This document shows positions 22,298 through 33,000 of a stretch of DNA of 64,000 bases, piece after piece. The notes beneath the pieces were generated by a model. That model was not told where the DNA came from. It was given only the letters and a program-made list of their open reading frames with translations, and did no database searches. Source of the DNA: Oegoconia quadripuncta. Lineage: Eukaryota > Arthropoda > Insecta > Lepidoptera > Autostichidae. A program made the translations under genes and the position numbers. The stretch's first letter is position 1, and each line of letters opens with the position of its first letter. The stretch lies in contig OX438743.1 in the NCBI GenBank assembly GCA_949316235.1, positions 15,807,771 through 15,871,770 of the forward strand, read 5' to 3'.

Positions 22298-22613
22298 TTA
22301 ATACAGAGCTCAGCCCGCAAGGCCGGTGCCGCTGCCGACCTCGCCCAAAAGCGCCGCAAATACGCGTTTTTAACTACTAATTACGAGTTTGCGGCACGTG
22401 CCTTTGAAACACTGGGCCTGTGGTTGTCCGACACTAAACAATTCATATAAGAGGTGTCAGACTTGCTAATCCTAGCGTCCGGTGAACTCAGGGCGGGCAC
22501 CTTTTTTGCACAAAGACAGCCAGGCGGTGCAGCGGGGTCACGCGGTTAGCGTGCTGGGGACAATGCCGCAGGTAGGAGTGTTCGAGACGATACACTTTTA
22601 TAATTATATGTAA
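22298..22613 (+). pseudogene. LINE reverse-transcriptase ORF, C-terminal remnant with frameshift and stop
   Basis: The frame from 22307 reads KRRKYAFLTTNYEFAARAF, then ETLGLWLSDTKQFI, an in-frame TAA, then VSDLLILASGELRAGTFFAQ. A +1 or -2 shift near 22520 then gives VQRGHAVSVLGTMPQ and a stop at 22611-22613. The order ETLGxW, SGxxRAGxFFxQR and QRGNAxSVLGTMPQ is a C-terminal signature I associate with a LINE polyprotein found in many animals, different from the one at 13.2 kb. The upstream RT core is not recognisable. The segment is richer in GC than its surroundings. Confidence 0.75.
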
Positions 22614-22883
22614 ATATGATTTTCTTTATTTTCCTAGTATATATTATAAATAAAATTATATATTTTCAGATACGTATGCTTTGAAAATTGTAACTGGAAG
22701 AAAAGTAAAAAATTCTTTAAGGTACACAGGTTATACGTGGTTAAATTTTATATTATTTTAATGCTGCCGCTTTTCCCCTATATGACCCAGCTCCCCTAGT
22801 ACGAGTAAGAAAAAGCCATGCACCAAATATGGCCATGTAAGACTGTTGATGTATAGACCACTAAGGTGGAGTTTATTTGGAGA

Positions 22884-23120
22884 CTCATCATCATCATCAT
22901 CAACAGCCTTACACATCCCCATTGTTGGGACACAGCCTCCTCTCACTAGGGTATGGGCCATAATCCACCCCTCGGGCGCAGTGCGGATTAGCGGACTTGT
23001 GTCAGACTAAGGGTCACCTGACTGTTAGTGTTTTTTAAGCCGCGGACTTGGCTTAACGACTGCATTTAATTGAAAATAACCGGGACGGACTATTCGTCGT
23101 CTATCGTGCCCTTCGAAGAT
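22884..23120 (+). repeat. Family D repeat, near 5' complete
   Basis: Starts ATCATCATCATCAACAGCC, followed by CCTCCTCTCACTAGGGTATG, CAGTGCGGATTAGCGGA, CACCTGACTGTTAG and GACTTGGCTTAACGACTGC. This copy shows the 5' part best. Confidence 0.7.
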
Positions 23121-23214
23121 TTTTTCTGTTTTTTTTTGTACTGTTCTTGTTCTTCAAAACCACTGTTCTTGTTGTTTTGTAGTTTTATCTTCATTAACAG
23201 TCGACTTCGATAGG

Positions 23215-23335
23215 CTCTCGAGAAGCATCTCCCAAAGGCGCCTTTCCCACATCGGGGGATTTGCCGTAACACCACGCTGGGCAGGTGGTCCTTAGGCACG
23301 AGTCCTACTCGCACTTCACATCTTCTTTGGGAATA
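23215..23335 (+). repeat. Family E-like fragment
   Basis: GGGGATTTGCCGTAACACCA, CTGGGCAGG and CTTCACATCTTC suggest a diverged family E piece between family D and family C copies. Confidence 0.35.
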
Positions 23336-23346
23336 ACTTTCATTTG

Positions 23347-23632
23347 GTAAGTCGTGGGTTTGATCTCCAGCGGGGTAATGTTTAAGTACTCGGTTTGGTT
23401 AGAGGTAAGGCATTTTAAATGTCCGCCTGGCTAGCTACCACCATCTTATCTAAATCTGCCTCCAAGCTGCAATGTTAATACCATTGTTGTGTTCCGGTTG
23501 TCAGAGCTATAAGATAGCCAGTCCCCCAAATATGTGGGAGTTTCCAGGTCAGTACGCTTCCACCTTCGACTTCATCTTCACTTAACATCAGGTGTGATTG
23601 AGGTCAAGTACTAATCCGTTGTGCATAAAAAA
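23347..23632 (+). mobile_element. Family C SINE, 5'-truncated
   Basis: Starts inside the head at GGTAAGTCGTGGGTTTGATC, with the body and the full LINE-like tail CTTCACTTAACATCAGGTG/GATTGAGGTCAAG, ending GTGCATAAAAAA. Confidence 0.85.
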
Positions 23633-24799
23633 GCATTCGTACCCAAATGCCTGGCCTTGCTGTGTGGTGACGCTTAATAATGAATTCAATTAGTTTATAG
23701 AATTCTGTTTCTCAGAATTTTTGGAAAGACTTAGGTACCAACCTACTTCATTTAAATGTATCCCCATAACATACATTGAATAGCATAGAATTAGCAACTG
23801 ACTAATTCATTTTTCTTTTTCATTTCCGTGAACATTTAATATTATTTAAAAGCAATTTAACGTCTATTGTGTTTTATTTAGGTTGCGTGTGGCGTGTAAA
23901 TTTATGTCAGCTTACTTGGAAATCTGCGTATTACCATACAAACTCATATCGTAGTCGCTCTTAATTATTTCTACGACAAATGAAACCTTCAATGACGCTA
24001 GCTCGAGAAATTTTATCAATTTAAAAAATACAACGCACTTTTTTATCGTGTGGTTTATTTGGCTAAATTATAATGAGCGTATTCATTATATAAGGAAACC
24101 AGAAAACGGGAACTGCTTTGACCTCGTATAGTCACCGCAAGCTATCTATCCATTTAACCATAAAACCAGTGGTCATTTTAGGTTTGAATGATTTTTTTTT
24201 TCTGTTTAAGCCTTTGTCCATCAATCACTTGTCTTGTCATTACTAAAAATGTATCATGATTATGTCTAGTGAAAGGGTTAAACATCCTTGTTCCACATTC
24301 CAGATTAGGCGTGCATTTACGAGAAACCAATGAGAAATCGTAGTAACTACCTGTGTGGTCTTATTGATTACAGTGTTTTGTTTACCTTCAAATAGTAAGG
24401 TGACACCCAGCTGTTCAGTTGCCAAATGTGGTGGAATGCGATTGGTAGCAAATGCTATCGCGTTCCAACAGTCTATAACAGTTCTATATCAATTCGACGA
24501 ATCGATATGACGAATCGAACTTCACGTTCCCAAACTGTCTGCTTCAGTGGAAGTAGTTATAAAGTTGATTCTAATAACTTATAGTACCTATTTATTTAAT
24601 GACTGAGTGCTGTTCAGTTTACAGGAATAACAATTTCAGGACAAATTACATGAGTATAGGTAGTGGAACGAATTTTCAATAAAGCCAGGCAGTGAGTTTC
24701 AAGCATGCGTAGGGAAGCTCCCTTGTACAATATAGTTTTATATCCCGGTGTATGTAAATAATAATTATAGTATGTACTAAGATTTATTAGTTATTCGGT
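23633..24799. other. No feature seen
   Basis: AT-rich single-copy-looking sequence. Confidence 0.5.
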
Positions 24800-24975
24800 A
24801 TCAAATCAAATCAAATCAAAATATTTTATTTCATAGGATACAATTATCACTTGAAAACGTCACTACTAATATTAATATTACATTATATTTTAATTTTAAG
24901 TTTACTGCTCATTCACAGTATGTTGTTTTAATCTAAGCCGTTCCTGGCTGGGGGCATAATTGAGCAAAAGAGAAT
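24800..24975 (-). mobile_element. LINE 3' end with (TCAAA)n tail
   Basis: TCAAA is repeated four times at 24800-24820, then ATATTTTATTTCATAGGATA and GTTCCTGGCTGGGGGCATAA. The pentamer tail at the low edge marks a minus-strand non-LTR element. Relation to family J is likely. Confidence 0.55.
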
Positions 24976-25096
24976 AAAAATAAAAAACTTTATTTGATCC
25001 ATTTAGCAACACTTATGCCTACATTTAATTGATTAAGTTTATTGCTCTGCTCGCTCTTGGTTGCTTTTCCTTCTTATGTAATTTTATCGATATTAA

Positions 25097-25391
25097 ACGA
25101 CTGTTTAGTGTAGTGGTTAGAAACTCTGACCGCTATACCAAAATGTCGCGGGTTCGAATCCCGCTAGGGGCATATGTTTGTATGATGAATACAGACATGT
25201 GTTCCCGAGTTATGGATGGTTTTCATTTATATATGTATTTATAGGTAGTATGAAGGTAAGTATGAAGAAAAAAAATATTTGTGTAGTTCATCAACCATCT
25301 GGTATCCATGACACAAGCCTCTAGATGATTACTGTGGACCTAGAGGGCGCTGTGTGTATGTGCAAAGATATTTATTTATTATTTATTTATA
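25097..25391 (+). mobile_element. Family A-like SINE, subfamily variant
   Basis: The head has the A-box match TAGTGTAGTGG and a perfect B box, GGTTCGAATCC (about 25151-25161). The body differs from the 15.1 kb copy: ATATGTTTGTATGATGAAT, GTTATGGATGGTTTTC, then CTGGTATCCATGACACAAGC and AGAGGGCGCTGTG. The end is a TTTATTTATTATTTATTT run. It shares its 3' half with 25580-25756 and 54012-54190, defining a subfamily. Confidence 0.82.
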
Positions 25392-25579
25392 TCCTGTCTA
25401 GGTTAGTAAGTCAAATTACAATTTAATGCATATAGGAAAGAACGTGTTCTACAACAAAAAGCATCTCAGTGAACATAATATATACGTATAATAAGGCGGG
25501 GTATATCTATCACAAAAGCGACCTCTTCTTATAAAACTTCGGGGCGTGCCATTTAAATATTTTCCTCATAATATATATC

Positions 25580-25756
25580 GTTGGATATACACACAACGCC
25601 ATCTAATGCCCCACTAAGTTACTAGGCTTGTATTATAGTCGCCAGATTGTTGATACACTACACGACTCCATTTTATATACAATTACAAAATGTAAACATC
25701 CATAATACAGGTACATATTATGTTCGTATTGATCATATAAATGTATGCCCCTAGTG
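25580..25756 (-). mobile_element. Family A-like SINE, variant subfamily
   Basis: CAACGCCATCTAATGCCCCA, AGTTACTAGGCTTGTATTAT and ATGTATGCCCCTAGTG are the complement of the 25.1 kb subfamily from tail to B-box region; the head is truncated. Confidence 0.7.
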
Positions 25757-25954
25757 AAGAACCCCCAACCGGGCCGTTACAATATACTACACCCATCGGT
25801 AATGTAGGTATATAAGCAAATTTCTAAATAAACTTGATTCAGGATTCACTAGAGTATTTTCGTTCTTGCAACCTCCACTTCAAAATTTATGGTATACTAT
25901 TCGCATAATACGATCGAAGTTCTTATGCAATACCGCTGACTAACAAATTGCAAA

Positions 25955-26170
25955 TTTTTATTTTTATATTTCGGACACTTACACCAATCATCTAGTCCCA
26001 AACTAAGCAAAGCTTGCACTATGGATACTAGATAGATATACATAAATATGTATATAAACGTCCATGACTCGGGAATAAATGTGCGTTTTCATAATACAAA
26101 CATTTCTTACAACCCGCAACCGTTGGTTTCCCTGAGAGGGTCACTATCCACTACACCAACCAGTCGTCAA
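25955..26170 (-). mobile_element. Family A SINE
   Basis: The minus-strand copy covers tail, CCAATCATCTAGTCCCAAAC, AACGTCCATGACTCGGGAAT and a head ending CCAGTCGTCAA. The B-box region is damaged (AACCCGCAACC with the TTCGAA core changed). Confidence 0.8.
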
Positions 26171-26589
26171 ATTATTACCTTAATTAAACAGGAGCTAGAG
26201 TGTATTGAAATACTTAAGAAAACCTAAGTAAACTATACACATCAAATACATTATTAGTATTATGTTTATCACATAAAGTGATCACTAAATACGGGCCCGC
26301 TAATCAATAACGCTGGAGGCCCGTACTGATTGCAAACATAGACTACCAGGGCAATTTCGCTTAATCATAATAGGCGATTCAGTTTAATGCCTTCATCGCG
26401 CACCTGCGAAGCTAGGTGGTCCTGAAGTCTAGACATAACTGAGATAACTCAGGGGGATTGTGAACAGACAATGACCCAGGAAACTTGATTACGGTGGCTG
26501 GTAATTTAGAAAAAAAGAAATCGGCATGTAATTCGAATTTAGGAAGCTTGTAAGAAATGTTATGGTGCAGTTGCATTTTCTATTAAAAT
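26171..26589. other. No feature seen
   Basis: No recognised element. The word GGGCCCGCTAATCAATAACG near 26294 slightly recalls the end of the MITE at 18.6 kb but is too short to call. Confidence 0.4.
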
Positions 26590-26804
26590 TCAAAGTTAAG
26601 CAACATACGGCGTGGTTAGTCGTTGGAAGGGTGACCACTAGGGCATTTTTGCGCACGTTGAACTGTCGTTTTAATTGTAAGCAGGCTTTAAGTTAGGTCT
26701 ACCGATGAGTCTTGGAAACACTGACTCTCATGTGGCCACTAGTCCATAATACAAATTCATAAATCCGCACTGCGCCCGTTCTATATAAAGAAGGCTGTAT
26801 CCAG
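26590..26804 (-). repeat. Family D repeat
   Basis: CAAAGTTAAGCAACATACGG, CGTTGGAAGGGTGACCACTA and CATAAATCCGCACTGCGCCC are the complement of family D order. Confidence 0.65.
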
Positions 26805-26807
26805 TAC

Positions 26808-26890
26808 AATACAATACAAAGATTCTTTATTGTACACCAACAGTAGTTACAGTATAAAATATATGGAACTTAAAAATATGGTACTTACAA
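26808..26890 (-). mobile_element. LINE 3' tail, (TACAA)n
   Basis: TACAATACAATACAAAGATTC then TTTATTGTACACC mirrors the tail at 11846-11935; it is a minus-strand 3' end abutting family D. Confidence 0.5.
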
Positions 26891-27249
26891 CGGCGGCCTT
26901 ATGACTGATTGTGACTTCTTTAGGCAACCGCTGGGTAAAAGGAGTAGATAATACTAATGGCAGGGTAAGCAGTTAGATAAACAACGATTAAATTTATGAC
27001 TGTTATTGAAGAATATCATAAAATAGACTATCAAAGCAGACATAGTATATAGTATAAATACTAGTTGTAGAGAGTCCAGCAGTAGAGAGTTCAGTAGTAG
27101 AGAGGTAAGGCTGTTGACGTGTAGAAGAAATTCATAAACTTTCTATCAGGTAACTATGTTTGTATGCACAAAGGCAAACTTATCTTATAGCGGGATTTCT
27201 TCCAGTCAACCATAAAGTTGGTTACTCTGGATATATAGGTACTAGGTAC

Positions 27250-27405
27250 CTACTATTCTTCTGTATAGGACCAACTCTTGGTGACTGAGAAGACCGGTGA
27301 TGGGAAATGGCTGGATGCAGGCCGCTTCTAATCCAACGCTCTGAAAGACTATGGGGTGATCTATATTCAGCAGTGGACGTCCTGAGGCTGATATGATGAT
27401 GATTA
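27250..27405 (+). mobile_element. Family F LINE tail fragment
   Basis: GGGAAATGGCTGGATGCAGG, TTCAGCAGTGGACGTCCTGA and GGCTGATATGATGATGATT are the 3' end of the element seen at 3.1 and 16.8 kb. Confidence 0.65.
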
Positions 27406-27833
27406 TCAATTCAACCAACAAGATAAATCGGCATCTGATTGCTTCACGTTCCATGTAGAATGTAAATATTTTGAAAAATGGTATTAACTATTCTTTAAGT
27501 GTGTACTGGCCACACTATTTTATCCCTATGTTTGCTTGGTGTACTATTCTTTGTACATCTGCGGATATCTTTATTATATACAGTAGATACAAACTACAGA
27601 CCTAGAAGGTTTAAAAAATAGTGTTCTATGGCGTTGTATCTCTAGTAAATGGTTCAAACCAAAGATATTGTATCCTAATATTATTCACCGACATTCGACC
27701 TGTATCGATTCACTGTTTGTTTTCGGTGATTGGATATTTGTTTGTTCTCAACGTGCAATTCCATTTCATCTCAGTGCTATATCAGATATCCCCAACAGTG
27801 CAGTAGAGTAATAGTGTTCTTCATGTGTGGATT
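27406..27833. other. No feature seen
   Basis: AT-rich, with a 61-codon plus frame lacking motifs. Confidence 0.45.
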
Positions 27834-27990
27834 ATCAAATCAAATTAACGAAAGTTTTATTTCGTAAGTTAACACTCATTTACAAGACCGATTCCCCAGG
27901 GAAGAAGGAGCAAGAATTAAAGGGGTTGATCTTTTTAAAGAAGAATTACAATTATTATTTATGATTCGAGAGAGAAAATAATAGACCGAA
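27834..27990 (-). mobile_element. Family J repeat, probable LINE 3' end
   Basis: ATCAAATCAAATTAACG, AACACTCATTTACAAGACCG and AAAGGGGTTGATCTTTTTAA match the order seen at 1704-1870. Confidence 0.55.
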
Positions 27991-28066
27991 TATCGCCGAG
28001 CGCTTCAGGTCCATGCATTCATATCATCTAGATAATCAGAAATGTCTAACAGTCTTTTGCACATCG

Positions 28067-28131
28067 TTTTTTTTAATGATTAACTGGATACGCGTTGGAC
28101 TACAATCTCACCTGATGGGAAGTGACGATGT
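28067..28131 (-). mobile_element. LINE 3' end fragment (same type as 13.5 kb)
   Basis: TTTTTTTTAATGATTAACTG, GATACGCG and CAATCTCACCTGATGGGAAG are the complement of the LINE 3' end at 13490-13553; the fragment stops before the coding part. Confidence 0.75.
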
Positions 28132-28639
28132 TTGTTTGCGTTTTAAATGTTTTTTTTTCGTAGCTTTAAATTAATTTAAAGGTAAATTTTGAATATCCTC
28201 CGGATCCAGATTATAAAAGTGTGAGATTGAATGACTTAGCGACTTTGTGTAAACTGATATAAACAGCAAGTTTATTTTTATTTCAATATTTATCCTAAAC
28301 AATTCCAGATTCCTTCTTACTTTTTGTAAAGATATGCGAAGCCAATATTAATTTAATGATTTCCTTAAATTCATGCGGTAAAATGTATTATGTGGAGTTT
28401 TTATTCATGTGTCTACCTCTTCTAATTTCAGACATTTCCATGCTAACCCATGTAATCATCACTCTGTACAGTATACATAATTTATACAACAAGCAATAGT
28501 GACACAACAGTAAATAATTTCCGGCATTGAGAGATAGAGTAACTGTAACTAGTCTGATGATGATTATACCACCTCCTTTCCTCACTTTAAAGCGGTATAA
28601 TCTTTTGTATAGGTTGGGGTATCTCGGGAAATATCATCG
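28132..28639. other. No feature seen
   Basis: AT-rich, no recognised element. Confidence 0.5.
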
Positions 28640-28735
28640 CATCGGTAGCCGCGCTTGGGTGGCGCGCGCCCGGGCACGCGAGCGATGCGCGAGAATCATC
28701 GAGTTCGGACCCGCCTCCTGCGAGAGCGGCAAAGA
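28640..28735. other. Short GC-rich patch
   Basis: About 100 bp is strongly GC- and CpG-rich (GGTGGCGCGCGCCCGGGCAC) inside AT-rich flanks. It may be the core of an old mobile element or a CpG-rich regulatory patch. No coding frame is convincing. Confidence 0.4.
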
Positions 28736-29069
28736 TTATTTATGAGATGAGACATTCGGTGACTAGTGGAGATATTACTGTGCAGAAATGGTACAGTGCT
28801 TGTGCTACTTTGAATTGAGAATCCATAGAAAGTTAGTTCTGCTGTTTTTAAGACATATTTATGCTTAGCTTGCACAGACCACCGGCCCTTAAAATCTGAA
28901 TTACGCAGAGAACGTTTATTTCTGCGTCTCCTTTTGTCGCTTAGTGGTATCGTTAGGGTGGTTGGTCTGTGTATCGGACACATAGGAATATTATTACACA
29001 CCTAATAAACACAATATTAAACTTTAAAGGCTGCTTTAAAGGTCTTTGTTGTCTACTGACAATCTTTCC

Positions 29070-29275
29070 GTGTTTTTTCCCGGCTGCCGAAAGAAGGAGG
29101 GTAATGTTTTTTCGAGTCTATGTATATTATGTACTTATATAAATTTCTAAGTTAGCTCATGTAGCGTAAACGGCTTGATCGATTTCGAAGTGCATGATGT
29201 CGTTAGATTTGTCTTGATCCTTGGAGTATTATTGGCCACATTTTATGGTTACCATGAACTGTCGATGCAAGCAAC
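29070..29275 (+). repeat. Family G dispersed repeat (best copy)
   Basis: CGGCTGCCGAAAGAAGGAGG, GTAATGTTTTTTCGAGTCTA, AACGGCTTGATCGATTTCGA and CCACATTTTATGGTTACCAT. A 13.8 kb copy shares the order with deletions. Confidence 0.6.
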
Positions 29276-29724
29276 CTTCAAAGTATCTTCCTATTTGAAG
29301 GTAAAAAAGCCCGCAGGTACTATAGCACAGTTCTCAGAGGACTAGCGCATCTGCAACATATACTACCGACCTTATTATTTAAGGTTACAGGCATCCTGGG
29401 CTTTAGTGTTCGGTGCTGCTGCGTAGACTTTCACCAATGAAAAGAATTATTTAAAAAAAATTGCCTCCTTTAGCATTTCCACAAACAGTCGCTTGCGACT
29501 TTACACTGTGCAGGCGTATCCCCACCAACGCGCCGGCGCAGTCTCATCTACATAATTACTCCATGCTCATTGGTGACTATTAACCTCATGATAATTCATG
29601 AGTCCGCTCGGTCGGTGTGTTTAATTAATACCGTATCATGTGGGTTGTCAGATAAGACATAATGAAACTTGATGGTTTCTGTAGTTTTTTTTAAACGTCA
29701 CGGATTTGGGTAAACTTCCTGTTT
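29276..29724. other. No feature seen
   Basis: No recognised element; one hairpin-prone stretch (TGATAATTCATGAGTCC) is too weak to call. Confidence 0.4.
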
Positions 29725-29939
29725 GTTTGAACGACTTATTAGGCCAAAAGTTATGAATGAGATGTGGATTTTCGTTTTTAATTTTCTGAGGAAAAACGTC
29801 GCCTATTTACTTCGTTGGCCCTTTAATTATCTTTGTAATAAATCTAGTTAAATCAAGAAATTCTGATATCCGTAACGAAGTGAAGGAAAGATAGAACAAA
29901 GAAACGAACAAACACATAAACATTTATAATATTACTAGT
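29725..29939 (+). repeat. Possible RTE-like 3' end (family H)
   Basis: Ends AACGAACAAACACATAAACA then TTTATAATATTACTAGTA, close to the end of the element at 46645-46870. The upstream part cannot be aligned confidently. Confidence 0.4.
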
Positions 29940-30045
29940 ACAAATATTAATAAATAAATAGCGCCATCTAGTTAAACACTAAGCAACTAGGCTTGTATTA
30001 TGGATACCAGATAGTTGATATACTACACAAACATATTTTTTTTGT
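29940..30045 (-). mobile_element. Family A-like SINE, variant fragment
   Basis: TAAATAAATAGCGCCATCTAG, AAGCAACTAGGCTTGTATTA and TACCAGATAGTTGATATAC match the 25.1 kb subfamily tail on the minus strand. Confidence 0.65.
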
Positions 30046-33000
30046 AACTTAACAGGTCACTTGTAACTATGTATCTAATATATTTAAACATAACATAAGC
30101 AATGTACGCCTAATTGTCATAGAAAATTACCTACAACTTTCACATTTGCGAAACAGGCCCATGTGGTATCTAAACCTGGTAGAAGGTTTGCCAGACTCTT
30201 GCTGGGTGGGTACTTGAATACCCGCATTATTCTATCCTTCAGACGAACACAATAATTAAAGTCCCAGTGAAGTTAAGTATGTATTCCTTATAAACCCTAA
30301 TTTCTCTGATTATATTTGAGGTCGAAAGCGTTGACCTTATATCTGGGAGTTCACAGATGTTGATCATTTTCTTCCAGGTGACTTGCTTGCTCGTTTTTCA
30401 TATCTTGACACAGTAACACATTTCTATCACCAGCAGCAGACCGTCTGCTGAATCAATTATAATCGTACTCGCTGCACTGGAATGCACTATGCATGTTTCG
30501 TTCATCATCACGTAGTGCGGTGTGTGTTTTGTACATTACCATAGTTGTTTCGGTATGTTTGATAAGCACACAGCTTTAAAGTCTATGTACACATAACATT
30601 AATACTTCACAGGAAATAAGAGATGAAACGTAGGTCAATATAGATACCACGCAATATTTAATACTCGAAACTCAGGTAAACCTTCAATTTCGAACCGTAT
30701 TTCAAAGATGATATGAAATGCCAGCAGAATTGTTAACTTTGTGACTCACACAGGTATAAAGGACTTTTGTAGGCGGTCTCTGTTTTAATAAGGAATTTGG
30801 AGATTCTTTATTCTCTAATAAAAGTCAAAATTGGGTGTGAACGTTTTTTGTTTGTTTATTAATTGTATAGTGTTGTTTGCATGGGCTCTTGTGAAATCAT
30901 GCTTATAATTGGACCGCTTTTTGCTATAATTATATTTAAAAACGGCAACGTAAAAAGCGTTGTAACGTTTCGACATGGGTTACATTAGTTAGGGCAATTA
31001 AACACGATAGGTAATATCCAGCGAAATTAAGGTATAATCAAAATACAAAATGATACAGACGCTGGATATTTAACAAATCTATTTCCAATAAAGACTTCTG
31101 TAACTAGAAACGTTACCTACATCCCTAACGAAGACATTGATTTTCCGATTTCTACATTCAGGTCACGCGGGCTCCGCGTCGACAATTTAGAATTAAACCC
31201 TCAAACGCTTAAGCAAAATCCAGCGCGTCGCATCATTCAAATTACTCTCGAAAGGTGGGCTGAAGAATATCGGTGCCTTTGTCGGCAGACAAAACGGCAC
31301 AGGTTGTAATTTGATAAAGTCGGTCCGCCTACAACACGGACCTTTTCTTTGAGGGCCCACGCAACCTTCAATCTAGTCAGGGATCGTTGAAGGAAACGCA
31401 GACAAGTTAGATGTAATTCCGCCAAAATCTACTTTTGACAGATGAACGTGAATGCGTTTATAATAAGATAAAGTAAACATTTACAACCAAGAAAAACCGC
31501 AAAATTTTATGCTAAATTTTTTGGACATTACATGATATTTGGAGAGAATAATTTAGACAGTATATGGATCTTCTGAAATTATCATCATCGCGTGTATTAT
31601 TTATGTTATTATCATTATAGTACAGTGATACAACTTCTTTCCTATCTAAAGTAAGGAGGGCTTCTGTTATTTTAGTTTTATGGGAAATTTTTATAATCCA
31701 AAGCCAAGATTAGAGCCCAATCACTTTGTAGACATTACGTATTTGCCTGCCCTTTAATACCGCCTCCATTCCTTCTTTTTACATTTTATGTTTTCGTCCT
31801 AGTCTGCCCCGGATCAAAATTATACAGGTTTAATTAAATCGACATTAATCCAGGACTATTTCGGATAGAAGTCGCGTTTTATAACGTCGCACCGCTGTCA
31901 TTATGTAGTTACTGGGGCTTTCGGTCGGCGACTTCGTTAGGAATTTATGGGATCAGTGTCGGATGTCGAACCCCTCCGTTTTGTGGTGGCGTAAGTCCGT
32001 TGAATATTTGATATGTAGAGTAATTTAATTTGAACTATATATTCTTTTGTCGAATAAGATCTGTCATGTATGGTTCCAGTTATTATAATAGTATGAAACA
32101 TACATTGTGCTAGGTGTGTGGTATGACGATAGCTGTTTTTGGAATCCACTGTTGTCCCTTAATGTGGATTCGCATTAATCGACATCCACGAGCAGAAACG
32201 AGTTGACGGGACTTGACCAAATACTAAATGTTTAATCAATCATTTATTTATGATACACAGGTGTACAGGTTGATAATGATACTGTTGAATGTTTATTATG
32301 TTTGAAATTATTAACTTTGTAAAAATCCTTAATTTAATATAATATTAGCAGTTACAGTTTCTAAGGCGGTATTATAATAGCACTACTTTATTTTTACCCC
32401 TCTTCACATATCTAAGAATAATATTCCCAGACTTTGAATTACGCGAATTTCATTGTAGGTACCGTTTTGTCAACTTAAGCCAACCTTTGTCATATGTCTG
32501 TGGGTATAAAACCCTTTTTAAAAAGCTTTAATACAATATAATTTATAATCGTAATATTTCAAGACACTAATCCTCAAGAAACGTAGTATCGCGCAACTAT
32601 TGTATATCAGAAGGGTTGCTGATTAAGCTCGTTTCAAATTTTACATAACAATTACATGAATAATTTGCTTAGTTCACCTTTGTTCTGTGTTTATCTTTGA
32701 AGTAAACATTAAAATCGTTGTATCAACAGAGTCGAGAATTATTTAAACAACCGAAAAAACTTGACTATTCTATTTATAAAATAACTCAAGTTTGAAAGCG
32801 TGGCCATTAGCAAATCACGTCCAAGCAGGTAAAAAGGTGAATATCGGAATGAGCTGAAAATTAAGGTCATTATTTTAATTATATAGAGCAAACACATTTT
32901 TAGAACCAATTTGGAAGTTATTATGCTTTTTTATTTGATATTAACTTAGGATTGTTGTATTATTATTATACTTATTTAGCTGATCGTGCTAATATACATT

